Assembly (NCBI GenBank): GCA_031272405.1
Contig: JAISTW010000038.1
Span: 1 to 42,891, forward strand
Source: Desulfovibrio sp.
GTDB taxonomy: Bacteria; Desulfobacterota; Desulfovibrionia; Desulfovibrionales; Desulfovibrionaceae
Reading direction: 5' to 3'
DNA: 42,891 nucleotides
A program made the position numbers and the translations under genes. Under the pieces are notes generated by a model. The model searched no databases. It had not been told where the DNA came from and was given only the letters and a program-made list of their open reading frames with translations. How positions within the stretch are numbered: the first letter of the stretch is position 1; every line of letters starts with the position of its first letter. Positions 35,369 through 42,891 of this stretch are shown piece by piece.

Positions 35369-36841
35369 ATGACAGAAAAAACGCTTTTGGAGAAGCCGGC
35401 GCAAAATCAGCGACAATGGTTGTCGTTGCAGCAAAGCGCCCGCTGGTTGCCGGCCGATATGGATACGCCCATCAGTCTTTTTCTTGACGCCGTAGGGACG
35501 GATAACGGCATCCTGCTGGAGAGCGCGGAAGTGGACGGCCGATGGGGAAGATACAGTGTTCTGGCTTGCGATGTCGCCGTTTTTTTCTCCTGCCGGAATG
35601 GGAAACTTCGCGTATCGTTTCCAAACCCGCATTTGGACGCAAGCCTGGGATCGTTGCGGGAGTTGGACGGGCTGCCTTTTATTGAGGGGTTGCGCGCTGT
35701 TATGGGACGGTTGCGCATTCTGCCGCCGCCGGATTTCAAAAATCTGCCCCCCATTACCAGAGCTTTGTACGGCTATATGGGATTCGGCATGGCCGGTCTT
35801 TTCAATCCCAAGCTCGCCGCCGTCATGCCGGACAGCGAGGCGGAATGTCTCTTTGCGCTGCCGGGCATGGTGCTTCTCTTCGACCATCTCTACAACCGGC
35901 TCTGCCGCATCACGCTGGACGGCGCGCCGCAGTCGTCTCCGCGCCGCTCCAGCGGCTCGGGGGAGATGCCGCCGAGCGAGCAAATATCCGTGACGTCCGA
36001 GCCGGACGAACAGGGATATAAAGAGCATGTCACGCGCATCAAGCGTTTGCTCCGGGAAGGAGAGGCTGTTCAGGTTGTGCCGTCCGTCCGTTTTTCAACG
36101 GATTTCCCCGGCGATCCTTTTATCCTGTACCGGCGCATGCGCAGAATCAATGCCTCGCCTTACATGTTCTATATGCGTTTCCCCGAAATGACGCTTTTTG
36201 GTTCTTCCCCGGAAATCATGGTCCGGTGCAAGGAAGGCCTCTTGCAGCTTTCGCCCATTGCAGGCACGCGCCGGCGCGGCAGAGACGACGCCGAGGACGC
36301 CGTTTTGGCTGCGGAATTGCGTGAAGACCCCAAGGAGCGGGCCGAACACGTCATGCTGGTTGATTTGGGGCGCAATGATCTCGGGCGCATAGCCCGTCCG
36401 GGCAGCGTCAACCTGGAGCGCTACATGGAAGTGGAGCGATTTTCCCATGTGATGCATCTGACCAGCCGCGTCACGGCGCGTCTGGCTGAAGGGCTGGACG
36501 CCCTTGACGTGCTCGCGTCCACGTTTCCCGCCGGGACTGTTTCCGGAGCGCCCAAAGTGCGGGCCATGGAAATCATACGGGAGCTGGAAGGGCGCGCGCG
36601 CGGCCCCTATGCCGGATGCATCGGCTGGATCGGACTGGACAGGGAAAGCGTCAATCTTGATATGGGCATTACCATACGCAGCATGTGGACGCGTGAGGGC
36701 AAACTGTTCTGGCAGGCCGGCGGGGGCATTGTCCACGATTCCGACCCCGAGCTGGAGTGGAAGGAAGTGTGCAACAAATCAGCCATTATGCGCGCTGTCG
36801 TGCTGGCGGAGGATGAAGACTATGTTCCTGATAATAGATAA
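35369..36841 (+). CDS. trpE: Anthranilate synthase component I
   Basis: Makes anthranilate from chorismate with ammonia supplied by TrpG, the first step of tryptophan synthesis. The 490-aa product has the N-terminal tryptophan-binding LLES (49-52), so feedback inhibition by Trp is likely, and the catalytic segments LSPIAGTRRRG, ELREDPKERAEHVMLVDLGRND, STFPAGTVSGAPKVRAME and the C-terminal AGGGIVHDSDPE. The frame runs upstream into the leader, but the ATG at 35369 lies below the attenuator and fits the family. It overlaps trpGD by 20 bases. Confidence 0.97.
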   Translation: MTEKTLLEKPAQNQRQWLSLQQSARWLPADMDTPISLFLDAVGTDNGILLESAEVDGRWGRYSVLACDVAVFFSCRNGKLRVSFPNPHLDASLGSLRELDGLPFIEGLRAVMGRLRILPPPDFKNLPPITRALYGYMGFGMAGLFNPKLAAVMPDSEAECLFALPGMVLLFDHLYNRLCRITLDGAPQSSPRRSSGSGEMPPSEQISVTSEPDEQGYKEHVTRIKRLLREGEAVQVVPSVRFSTDFPGDPFILYRRMRRINASPYMFYMRFPEMTLFGSSPEIMVRCKEGLLQLSPIAGTRRRGRDDAEDAVLAAELREDPKERAEHVMLVDLGRNDLGRIARPGSVNLERYMEVERFSHVMHLTSRVTARLAEGLDALDVLASTFPAGTVSGAPKVRAMEIIRELEGRARGPYAGCIGWIGLDRESVNLDMGITIRSMWTREGKLFWQAGGGIVHDSDPELEWKEVCNKSAIMRAVVLAEDEDYVPDNR

Positions 36842-38414
36842 TTATGATTCATTCACCTACAATTTGGTGCAGGCTTTCCATTCCCTCGGCAAAGAGCCGA
36901 CAGTGCTGTTCAATGACGATCCGTCCTTGCTGGATGTGGCAAAAAGCCCTGACCTGACAATGGTCTGCATCTCTCCGGGGCCAAGTCATCCCGGCAATGC
37001 GGGGCTTTGTCTGGATTTTCTGCAGCGTCTTCCCCATCATGTTCCCGTGCTTGGGGTCTGTCTCGGCCATCAGGTGCTTGGCCTCTTCGGGGGCGCGAGG
37101 GTTGATGTCGCTCCCCGCATCATGCACGGCAAACAGTGCGAGATTGTTCATGACGGCGCCGGCCTGTTCAACGGCTTGCCCAATCCCATGACGGTCGGCC
37201 GATACCATTCTCTTGTGGTCTACGCCGATGAGGAAACGCCGGATTGTCCGTTTGCCGTCACGGCCCGGGCTCCGGAAGGGGAAGTGATGGCCTTGCGTTA
37301 TAAGGACCGTCCCTGGGTCGGCGTGCAGTTTCATCCCGAATCGGTGCTCACGCCGGAAGGGTTGCGTCTGCTGGATAACTTCCCTCATGCCGTGCGCGGC
37401 GCTTCCGGTGGGGAAAGCGATATCGGCGCCATTCTGGAACGCTTGGCCAAAAAAGAAGACCTCACGGCGGAAATGGCCGCCACGGCGTTTGCTTTCCTGA
37501 TGGACGGAAAAATGACGGACGCGCAGGCGGGGAGTTTTCTGATGGGGCTGCGCATGAAGGGAGAAAGCGCTCTGGAGCTCGCCCATGCCACGCGGGCCGC
37601 TCTTTCCCGCGCGGTGCGCGTTGAGGGCATTTCAGGCACATGCATTGACGTTGTCGGCACCGGGGGCGACAAACGTTACTCCTTCAACTGTTCGACGGCG
37701 ACATCTCTTACCCTGGCCGGCATGGGCTACAAGGTGATAAAGCACGGCAACAGGGCGGTTTCGTCAAAATGCGGCAGCGCCGACGCCCTGGAGGCCCTGG
37801 GCATTCCCCTCGAAGCGGATGTCGATCAGATTGCGGAAATGTTGGAACAGCGCAACTTCGCCTTTTTGTTTGCGGCGCGTTTTCATCCGATTTTCAAGAA
37901 TATCGGAGCATTGCGCAAAGAACTCGGCATCCGTACGCTTTTCAACATTCTCGGGCCCATGATCAACCCGGCGCGGCCCAGCCATCTTCTGATGGGCGTG
38001 GCAAAGCCGGAATTGGTGCCGCTCATCGCGCAAACCCTGTTGCAGTCGCCCCTGTATCGGGCGGCCGTTGTTTGCGGAGCGGGCGATTATGACGAGGTCA
38101 CGCCTATTGGCCCGGCAACGGTAATGATTTTGCACAACGGAACGGCATCCCCCCTTGAACTGAATCCCGCGGACTATGGCATCAACCCGTGCATGCCCGA
38201 AGACCTTGCGGTGCAGAGCAAGGAAGAGGCGGTGGCCGTGCTGAAAGACATTCTTGACGGCAATGGAACCAGGCCGATGCGTGAAATGGTGATGTTGAAC
38301 GTGGGTCTGGCTCTGTATCTTCTGGAGACGGGCGCTGATTTGCCCCTGTGTATGGCCAGGGCGCGGGAAGCTGTGGCGACAGGCGTCGGCAGGAAGGTGC
38401 TGCATGCGGCTTGA
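36822..38414 (+). CDS. trpGD: Anthranilate synthase glutamine amidotransferase / anthranilate phosphoribosyltransferase fusion
   Basis: A 530-aa bifunctional protein. Residues 1 to about 190 are the TrpG amidotransferase with the triad Cys80 (LGVCLGHQ), His171 and Glu173 (VQFHPES). From about 195 to the end is TrpD, with the phosphoribosyl-binding GTGGDKRYSFNCST, KHGNRAVSSKCGSAD, and FHPIFKNIGALRKELGIRTLFNILGPMINPA in separate blocks. The frame is continuous through the joint (about 37370-37400). TrpG and TrpD are fused in E. coli and separate in many other bacteria. GGAGG upstream supports the ATG at 36822, inside the end of trpE; trpC overlaps its end by 11 bases. Confidence 0.95.
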   Translation: MFLIIDNYDSFTYNLVQAFHSLGKEPTVLFNDDPSLLDVAKSPDLTMVCISPGPSHPGNAGLCLDFLQRLPHHVPVLGVCLGHQVLGLFGGARVDVAPRIMHGKQCEIVHDGAGLFNGLPNPMTVGRYHSLVVYADEETPDCPFAVTARAPEGEVMALRYKDRPWVGVQFHPESVLTPEGLRLLDNFPHAVRGASGGESDIGAILERLAKKEDLTAEMAATAFAFLMDGKMTDAQAGSFLMGLRMKGESALELAHATRAALSRAVRVEGISGTCIDVVGTGGDKRYSFNCSTATSLTLAGMGYKVIKHGNRAVSSKCGSADALEALGIPLEADVDQIAEMLEQRNFAFLFAARFHPIFKNIGALRKELGIRTLFNILGPMINPARPSHLLMGVAKPELVPLIAQTLLQSPLYRAAVVCGAGDYDEVTPIGPATVMILHNGTASPLELNPADYGINPCMPEDLAVQSKEEAVAVLKDILDGNGTRPMREMVMLNVGLALYLLETGADLPLCMARAREAVATGVGRKVLHAA

Positions 38415-39216
38415 GCGCTTTTATCGGGCGAAAGAAGGAGAAATCGCCGGCCTGAGAAAGATGGATGAGCTGGGCGCATGGCCGCCCGTATTCGAAGGAA
38501 CGCGCCCCGATTTCGCGGACGCTTTGCGCATGCCGTCGCCCGGCGCTCAGTTGGCCGTCATAGCCGAGTACAAACGGGCTTCGCCGTCAAGGGGACTTAT
38601 CTGCGACAGTCTCTCTGTGGAAGAGGTTGTGCGGCAATACGCCCAATCCGGAGCGAGGGCCGTTTCCATCCTCACCGAGGAGGTCTATTTTCAGGGAGAT
38701 ATGGATTTTCTCGCGCGAGCGGCGCGCGCCGGGGCCGCCCTGGAGTATTCGCCGCCCCTGTTGCGCAAGGATTTTATCTTTGATCCGCTCCAGGTTCGGG
38801 CGACGGCCGTAAGTCCCGCAGCCGCCGTGCTGCTTATAGTGAAAATGGCGCAGGATGCCGGCATGCTGCAAAAATTGCGCGACTATGCGGAAAGCTTCGG
38901 GATGGCGGCGGTGGTGGAAATTTTTGACGAGGCGGATTTGATGCTTGCCAGGGAAAGCGGCGCGCGCATAATCCAGGTCAATGCCCGCAATCTTGATACC
39001 CTGGATGTCAACCGAAACGCCTGTTGCGCCCTGATATGCTCATTTCCGCCTGAAGACGGGGAATTGTGGGTGGCCGCCAGCGGCATGAGCCGTCGCGAGC
39101 ATTTATTGCAGGCGGCGGAGGCTGGCTTCCACGCGGCGCTTGTGGGTTCGGCGCTCATGGAGGGGGGCAGGCCGGGCCTCGCCCTGAAGGATTTGTTGCA
39201 AAACGTGGAGGGATGA
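38404..39216 (+). CDS. trpC: Indole-3-glycerol phosphate synthase
   Basis: A 270-aa (beta/alpha)8 enzyme that closes the indole ring from carboxyphenylamino-deoxyribulose phosphate. Family marks: AEYKRASPSRG (normally E-x-K-x-x-SPSKG), LTEEVYFQG, LLRKDFIFD with the catalytic Lys, VQVNARNL-type strand (IIQVNARNLDTLDVN), ASGMSRREH and GFHAALVGSALM, the phosphate-binding end. It is a single-function protein; TrpF is separate. The start overlaps trpGD by 11 bases and trpF begins three bases after its stop. Confidence 0.95.
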   Translation: MRLERFYRAKEGEIAGLRKMDELGAWPPVFEGTRPDFADALRMPSPGAQLAVIAEYKRASPSRGLICDSLSVEEVVRQYAQSGARAVSILTEEVYFQGDMDFLARAARAGAALEYSPPLLRKDFIFDPLQVRATAVSPAAAVLLIVKMAQDAGMLQKLRDYAESFGMAAVVEIFDEADLMLARESGARIIQVNARNLDTLDVNRNACCALICSFPPEDGELWVAASGMSRREHLLQAAEAGFHAALVGSALMEGGRPGLALKDLLQNVEG

Positions 39217-39219
39217 GAC

Positions 39220-39852
39220 ATGCTGGTAAAAATTTGCGGTTTTACCCGTCAGGAAGATGTGGACGATGCTTTGCGGCTGGGGGTTGATTTGTGCGGTTTT
39301 ATCTTTCACCCCAAGAGCCCGCGCTGCATTACGCCGGAGCAGGCCGCGGAAATACGCAGCGACGGCATGCGGCGCATCGGTGTTTTTGTGGAGCACGGGC
39401 TGGAGGAAATTCTGCGCGCGATGGATGTGGCCGGTCTTGATTTCGCCCAACTCCACGGCAAGCAGAGCGTGGAATGCGCGCGGGCCGTGGGACCGTCCAG
39501 AATCATACGCGTGATCTGGCCGGATCTGTATTCTCACAGGGCTTTGCTGCACAACGAGTTGAGGAAGTTTGCCGACTCTTGCGCCATGTATTTGCTGGAC
39601 GCCGGCTTTTCCGGCGGCGGGAGCGGAAAACGTCTGGAATGGCAGGATCTGGCCGGGCTTGACGCCCCGCATCCCTGGATTTTGGCGGGCGGGCTCAACG
39701 CGTCCAACGTCGGCAAGGCGATCAGTCAATGCGGCCCGGCCGGCCTGGATTTCAACTCCGGTGTTGAGGACGGCCCCGGCGTCAAGAACAGGGAAAAAAT
39801 GCGCATGGCTGTGAAAGCCTGCGGCAAACATATCGAAAAGGATCGTGAGTGA
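39220..39852 (+). CDS. trpF: N-(5'-phosphoribosyl)anthranilate isomerase
   Basis: A 210-aa barrel enzyme that isomerises phosphoribosylanthranilate. It opens with [11 protein letters not shown], whose Cys is the general base, and ends with the phosphate-binding [15 protein letters not shown] and [15 protein letters not shown], which contains the acid Asp/Glu region. The protein is of normal length. GGAGGG lies just before the start, overlapping the trpC end. The stop overlaps the trpB start by one base. Confidence 0.95.
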   Translation: MLVKICGFTRQEDVDDALRLGVDLCGFIFHPKSPRCITPEQAAEIRSDGMRRIGVFVEHGLEEILRAMDVAGLDFAQLHGKQSVECARAVGPSRIIRVIWPDLYSHRALLHNELRKFADSCAMYLLDAGFSGGGSGKRLEWQDLAGLDAPHPWILAGGLNASNVGKAISQCGPAGLDFNSGVEDGPGVKNREKMRMAVKACGKHIEKDRE

Positions 39853-41030
39853 TGAAGAATGCCTATTTCGGCGAGTTCGGCGGTTGTTTTGTTCCGGAAC
39901 TGCTCATGCCCCCGCTTCTTGAGGTGGAAGCGGCCATGCGCGAGATCATGCCGGAACCTGAATTTCAGTCGGAACTCGAAGATTTGTTGCGGAATTTCGC
40001 CGGGCGCCCGACCCCGCTGACGCACTGTCCCACTCTTTCGGAAGAACTGGGATTGGATTTGTGGCTCAAGCGCGAGGATTTGCTGCACACAGGCGCGCAT
40101 AAAATCAACAATACTCTGGGGCAGGCCCTTTTGGCGAAAAAAATGGGCAAAACCGCCCTTGTGGCGGAAACCGGCGCCGGGCAGCACGGCGTGGCCACGG
40201 CGGCGGCCGCGGCCCGGTTGGGGTTGCGCTGCACAATCTATATGGGCGGGGAGGATGTGGCCCGCCAGTCCAGCAATGTGCTGCGCATGCGATTGCTCGG
40301 CGCCGAAGTCAAAGCTGTGGAAAACGGCACACGCACGCTCAAGGACGCCATAAATGAGGCTTTGCGGGCCTGGATATCCTCACAGGAAAGCACCCATTAT
40401 TGTTTCGGCACGGCGGCCGGTCCGCACCCCTTTCCGACTCTTGTTCGGGAACTTCAGAGCGTGATCGGGCGGGAAGCGCGCGCCAGGTTTCTGGAGATGA
40501 CGGGGAGGCTTCCTGAGGCTGTCGTGGCTTGCGTAGGCGGCGGATCAAACGCCATCGGCCTGTTTTACCCGTTTCTTGGGGACGCGGGCGTCCGCATTGT
40601 CGGCGTGGAGGCGGCCGGCACGGGCGACCCCGGCTGCTTCAACTCCGCCCCATTGAATCTTGGCGTTCCGGGCGTTCTGCACGGCAATTACACCATGCTC
40701 CTGCAGAACAACGACGGGCAGATCGAGCCTTCGCACTCTGTTTCGGCCGGTCTGGACTATCCGGGCGTCGGGCCGGAGCACGCCTGGCTGCACAAGACAG
40801 GCCGGGTCAAGTACGGCATGGTCAAGGACGCCAACGCCTTGTCCGCCTTTCACCGTCTTTGCCGGGCAGAGGGGATACTGCCGGCCCTGGAATCGTCGCA
40901 CGCTCTGTCTTATGTGCTGGATCACCCGAAAGAATTTCGCGGAGGCGCCGTCATCGTCAATCTGTCCGGGCGTGGCGACAAGGATATGGGCATTGTCGGG
41001 GACGCCTTGCGCGGCGGGAAGACATACTAG
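39852..41030 (+). CDS. trpB: Tryptophan synthase beta subunit
   Basis: A 392-aa PLP enzyme that joins indole and serine to make tryptophan. The PLP Lys is at about residue 84 in [11 protein letters not shown]; the phosphate-binding [10 protein letters not shown] and the substrate-side [10 protein letters not shown] are also present. It is the TrpB1 type, which works with TrpA. A GTG three bases upstream is an alternative start. AAGGAT precedes it. trpA follows after 12 bases. Confidence 0.97.
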   Translation: MKNAYFGEFGGCFVPELLMPPLLEVEAAMREIMPEPEFQSELEDLLRNFAGRPTPLTHCPTLSEELGLDLWLKREDLLHTGAHKINNTLGQALLAKKMGKTALVAETGAGQHGVATAAAAARLGLRCTIYMGGEDVARQSSNVLRMRLLGAEVKAVENGTRTLKDAINEALRAWISSQESTHYCFGTAAGPHPFPTLVRELQSVIGREARARFLEMTGRLPEAVVACVGGGSNAIGLFYPFLGDAGVRIVGVEAAGTGDPGCFNSAPLNLGVPGVLHGNYTMLLQNNDGQIEPSHSVSAGLDYPGVGPEHAWLHKTGRVKYGMVKDANALSAFHRLCRAEGILPALESSHALSYVLDHPKEFRGGAVIVNLSGRGDKDMGIVGDALRGGKTY

Positions 41031-41042
41031 CGAGGATGTTGT

Positions 41043-41816
41043 ATGAATACGCTTGAAAGAAAAATCCGTCGCGTCGGCGACGAGGGCCGTGCCGCGCTCA
41101 TACCGTTTTTGACGGCGGGCTTTCCCGACCAGAGCCGTTTTTGGCCCAGCATCATGGAACTTGATGAACACGGGGCGGACATTATCGAGATAGGCGTGCC
41201 TTTTTCCGATCCCGTCGCCGACGGGCCGGTTGTTGAGGATGCCTCCCGGCGCGTCCTGGCTGACGGCGTGAACCTGCGCGGCATCATGAAAGAGCTGCTG
41301 GAGCGCAAGGGTTTGCTCCAGTCCGGCGTGGTGCTTATGGGATATTTGAACCCGTTCCTGCGTTACGGTTTTGAGAAACTGGCGGATGACGCCGCCGCGG
41401 CGGGCGTGCATGGCTTTATTATCCCGGACATGCCCTTCGAGGAGTCCGCCGCCTTCCGGGACACGCTGAAACAGCGGGACATCGCCCTGATTCCTTTAGT
41501 TGGTCCCAACACCTCCGAAGACCGGATGCGGCTGTATGCGGCGGAAAGCGAGGGCTATGTGTATGTGGTTTCCGTCATGGGCACCACCGGGGAGCGGGGC
41601 GCCTTTGATCCGCGGGTCGCGGACACGTTGCGGCGCGCGCGTTCCGTTTTTTCTCTGCCGGTCGCCCTTGGTTTCGGACTGAGTGAACCGGCGCAACTGG
41701 AGCAATTTCCTGCCGATGCCCGGCCGGACGCAGTCGTTTTCGGCAGCGCGTTGCTGCGCCACCTTGACGCGGGAAAGAGCGCGGCGGAATTTTTGCGGCG
41801 CTGGAGGCAGGCGTAA
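41043..41816 (+). CDS. trpA: Tryptophan synthase alpha subunit
   Basis: A 257-aa barrel that splits indole-3-glycerol phosphate and passes indole through a tunnel to TrpB. Catalytic residues are in IIEIGVPFSDPVADGPV (Glu and Asp). The segment YVVSVMGTTGERGAF replaces the more common S-R-x-G-V-T-G, a small variation. GFGLSEPAQLEQ and FGSALLRHLDAG mark the phosphate site. It ends the operon; a weak AATCAGG/CCTGATT hairpin follows at 41827-41857. Confidence 0.95.
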   Translation: MNTLERKIRRVGDEGRAALIPFLTAGFPDQSRFWPSIMELDEHGADIIEIGVPFSDPVADGPVVEDASRRVLADGVNLRGIMKELLERKGLLQSGVVLMGYLNPFLRYGFEKLADDAAAAGVHGFIIPDMPFEESAAFRDTLKQRDIALIPLVGPNTSEDRMRLYAAESEGYVYVVSVMGTTGERGAFDPRVADTLRRARSVFSLPVALGFGLSEPAQLEQFPADARPDAVVFGSALLRHLDAGKSAAEFLRRWRQA

Positions 41817-41826
41817 ACACGGCGGT

Positions 41827-41860
41827 AATCAGGAAAGCGCCGACTGAAGCCCTGATTCTT
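41827..41860 (+). terminator. Weak hairpin after trpA
   Basis: AATCAGG (41827-41833) and CCTGATT (41851-41857) pair over a 17-base loop, followed by CTTCC. It is a poor terminator by sequence. Between it and 41988 there is only a 41-residue open frame (41887-42012) with no recognisable product. Confidence 0.3.
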
Positions 41861-41987
41861 CCAGCTTATGGTCTTGATTGAATTCTATGGAGCAAGGTGA
41901 ACAGTTATTGCGCGGTCCCAGAGCAAGAATATATGAAGAGCTTCTTGCGGGAGTCGGAACAGCCCTGAACTGTATGCTATTGTGGCG

Positions 41988-42413
41988 TTACCTGAATATG
42001 CGGTCCCGCTGACCGTGTAACCCAAGGCCGGGAGCGTCCTCCCGGCCTTGGGTGTTATAGGCTCGAAAATTTATTTTATATGCCATCGCCTCGCGGGCTT
42101 TGCGTTTACGCATCTCATGGGCTTCAATCAAATCAGCCCGCGCGACGAGCGCCTGTGCCTTCTTGTGGTTGGCAATATCCACCATCTCGTTGCCCAGGGT
42201 GATCGCCGCCTTGCCCTCGGCAAAGGCCGCGTCCAAGGCCGCCATGAGTTCTCTGGCTCTGGCTACGGCTTCCGGCGCGGGAGAGAATGCCTTGTTGAGA
42301 ATCTCGACCGTGGTGGGATGGATGCAACCCGACCCCAGAAATCCGTGCTTGTAACTGAGCCGGGCGAGATTTTCCAACCCCGCCGGGTCCTTCTCCGGGC
42401 CGGGCAGGCGCAT
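41988..42413 (-). pseudogene. Fragment of a HpcH/HpaI-type citrate lyase beta subunit-like (CitE) gene
   Basis: The 142-codon frame matches the C-terminal third of CitE-like CoA-ester lyases: GPEKDPAGLENLARLSYKHG, GCIHPTTVEILN, then ITLGNEMVDIANHKKAQ. The N-terminal two thirds, with the catalytic region, are absent; upstream of 42413 the reading has no family similarity, so the gene is cut. The last 30 codons (below about 42080) also look non-native and run through a long hairpin (42021-42052). This is decayed material next to a tRNA gene. Confidence 0.75.
42021..42052. repeat. Perfect 14-bp hairpin inside the CitE-fragment tail
   Basis: CCCAAGGCCGGGAG (42021-42034), loop CGTC, exact complement to 42052. 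It lacks a following T run on either strand, so it may be a terminator remnant that has lost its tail or a genome-wide palindromic repeat. Confidence 0.7.
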
Positions 42414-42565
42414 GCCCTATGGAAGCTCCCTTGAAACCAACGGAAGTTTCTACTTATGACTGTTCCTAAAAATGGGGACTTTACACCCTACCCTGATTTT
42501 CACTGTCTGAAAAAGCAAAAACAGACAAGCCATTTTTGCTATAACTCATCTGGTTTATTCACTTT

Positions 42566-42660
42566 TGGCGGAGAGGGAGGGATTCGAACCCTCGATACAG
42601 GTTTAAGCCCGTATACTCGCTTAGCAGGCGAGCTCCTTCGGCCGACTCGGACACCTCTCC
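42566..42660 (-). tRNA. tRNA-Ser (anticodon GCU)
   Basis: The minus strand has a 7-bp acceptor stem (GGAGAGG/CCTCTCC) with discriminator G and encoded CCA, a long variable arm typical of serine tRNA, and the anticodon loop CTGCTAA with GCT. The T-arm reads GAGGGTTCGAATCCCTC. It reads AGC and AGU codons. The promoter at 42702-42731 faces it. Confidence 0.96.
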
Positions 42661-42701
42661 TCAGTGCGTTCAGTGCGTGCCGTCGCTGCGCGCAAGCAAA
42701 A

Positions 42702-42731
42702 ATAGTATCCCGGACATTGGAACAATGTCAA
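42702..42731 (-). promoter_or_regulatory. Promoter of tRNA-Ser
   Basis: On the minus strand, TTGACA (42731-42726), an 18-base spacer and TACTAT (42707-42702). This is a near-consensus sigma-70 promoter, with a start expected near 42695, about 35 bases before the tRNA. Confidence 0.75.
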
Positions 42732-42789
42732 GGGGGTTTGCGTGGAGAGGGTGTCACCTTATAAGAGATAAAATGTAGTAGTTTAGACT

Positions 42790-42835
42790 TGATCAGACAG
42801 TGGCCTCCATTTTGGTGGTGCCAGTTGTCCGATCA
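42790..42835. repeat. 46-base imperfect palindrome at the right edge
   Basis: Outer arms TGATCAGACA and TGTCCGATCA differ by one base; inner parts CAGTGGC..CCA and TGG..GCCAGTTG also pair, closing over TTTT. No gene is visible around it. It may be an IS end, a repetitive element or a regulatory hairpin of a gene beyond the window. The stretch 42732-42891 has no other feature I can support. Confidence 0.5.
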
Positions 42836-42891
42836 GTTGAGCTGTCCGACCTTTTCCCTCCAGAGTTGTTTTCCGTCAAGGAGCGTCAGCA

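Noticed and set aside
41887..42012. 41-residue ORF after trpA
   Set aside because: No RBS and no recognised motif, in a strip of decayed sequence.
42744..42758. GGAGAGGGTGTCACC resembling the 5' end of tRNA-Ser, as a possible attachment repeat
   Set aside because: Only a partial match, in inverted orientation and to the 5' rather than the 3' end of the tRNA; most likely chance.
1..42891. CRISPR array or tandem-repeat system
   Set aside because: No regularly spaced repeats were seen; the only short tandem repeat is TCAGTGCGT twice at 42661-42678.

Overview
The window looks like a chromosomal segment of a Desulfovibrio-type anaerobe (Desulfovibrionaceae or a close relative). This is inferred from gene content, not from a marker gene: rpoN-hpf-rapZ-EIIA(Man), a three-gene TRAP transporter, anaerobic glycerol-3-phosphate dehydrogenase genes of the GlpABC type, trpEGDCFBA, and many tightly packed housekeeping genes. 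Apart from both edges it is ordinary, dense chromosome, nearly all on the + strand.

Layout. (1) 1-720: the start of an IS5-family transposase on the minus strand, broken by a one-base frameshift. It abuts a truncated remnant gene (722-931). (2) 984-4116: a minus-strand hypothetical gene with its own terminator, then a universal stress protein, hisC and cmk on the + strand. (3) 4278-4927: a TPR-protein gene behind a near-consensus sigma-54 promoter. (4) 5128-8936: HD-domain protein, 2-hydroxyacid dehydrogenase and queA, convergent with a minus-strand phosphodiesterase. (5) 9064-19721: a long co-directional train, often with 4-base stop/start overlaps: methyltransferase, membrane protein, radA, CYTH protein, clpS, clpA, nadK, a DUF89-like protein and gatB. 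(6) 20025-25156: rpoN, hpf, rapZ, a PTS EIIA-like protein lacking its histidine, and ettA. (7) 25282-28257: a TRAP transporter (dctP, a terminator, dctQ, dctM) with noticeably more C/G-ending codons than its neighbours. (8) 28266-33188: a HAD phosphatase, a fused GlpA-GlpB protein and GlpC. (9) 33274-35107: a secreted beta-propeller-like protein and exonuclease III. (10) 35120-41816: a complete trp operon (E, GD fusion, C, F, B, A) behind a leader peptide with three consecutive Trp codons and a mutually exclusive antiterminator/terminator pair. (11) 41817-42891: a decayed strip with a CitE-like fragment, a tRNA-Ser(GCU) gene with a good promoter, and an unexplained 46-base imperfect palindrome.

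How the parts work together. The trp genes can make tryptophan from chorismate, and the leader appears to set their transcription by the supply of charged tRNA-Trp. The HAD-glpAB-glpC set suggests glycerol-3-phosphate turnover feeding electrons to the membrane. The rpoN block pairs a sigma factor with ribosome hibernation, RapZ and PTS-like signalling. Sigma-54-type promoter sequences precede the TPR gene (strong match) and rpoN itself (weaker match).

I did not find a clear new defence or mobile system. The observations most worth checking are the trp attenuator, the GlpA-GlpB fusion, the EIIA His-to-Tyr change, the terminator between dctP and dctQ, and the sigma-54 promoters.
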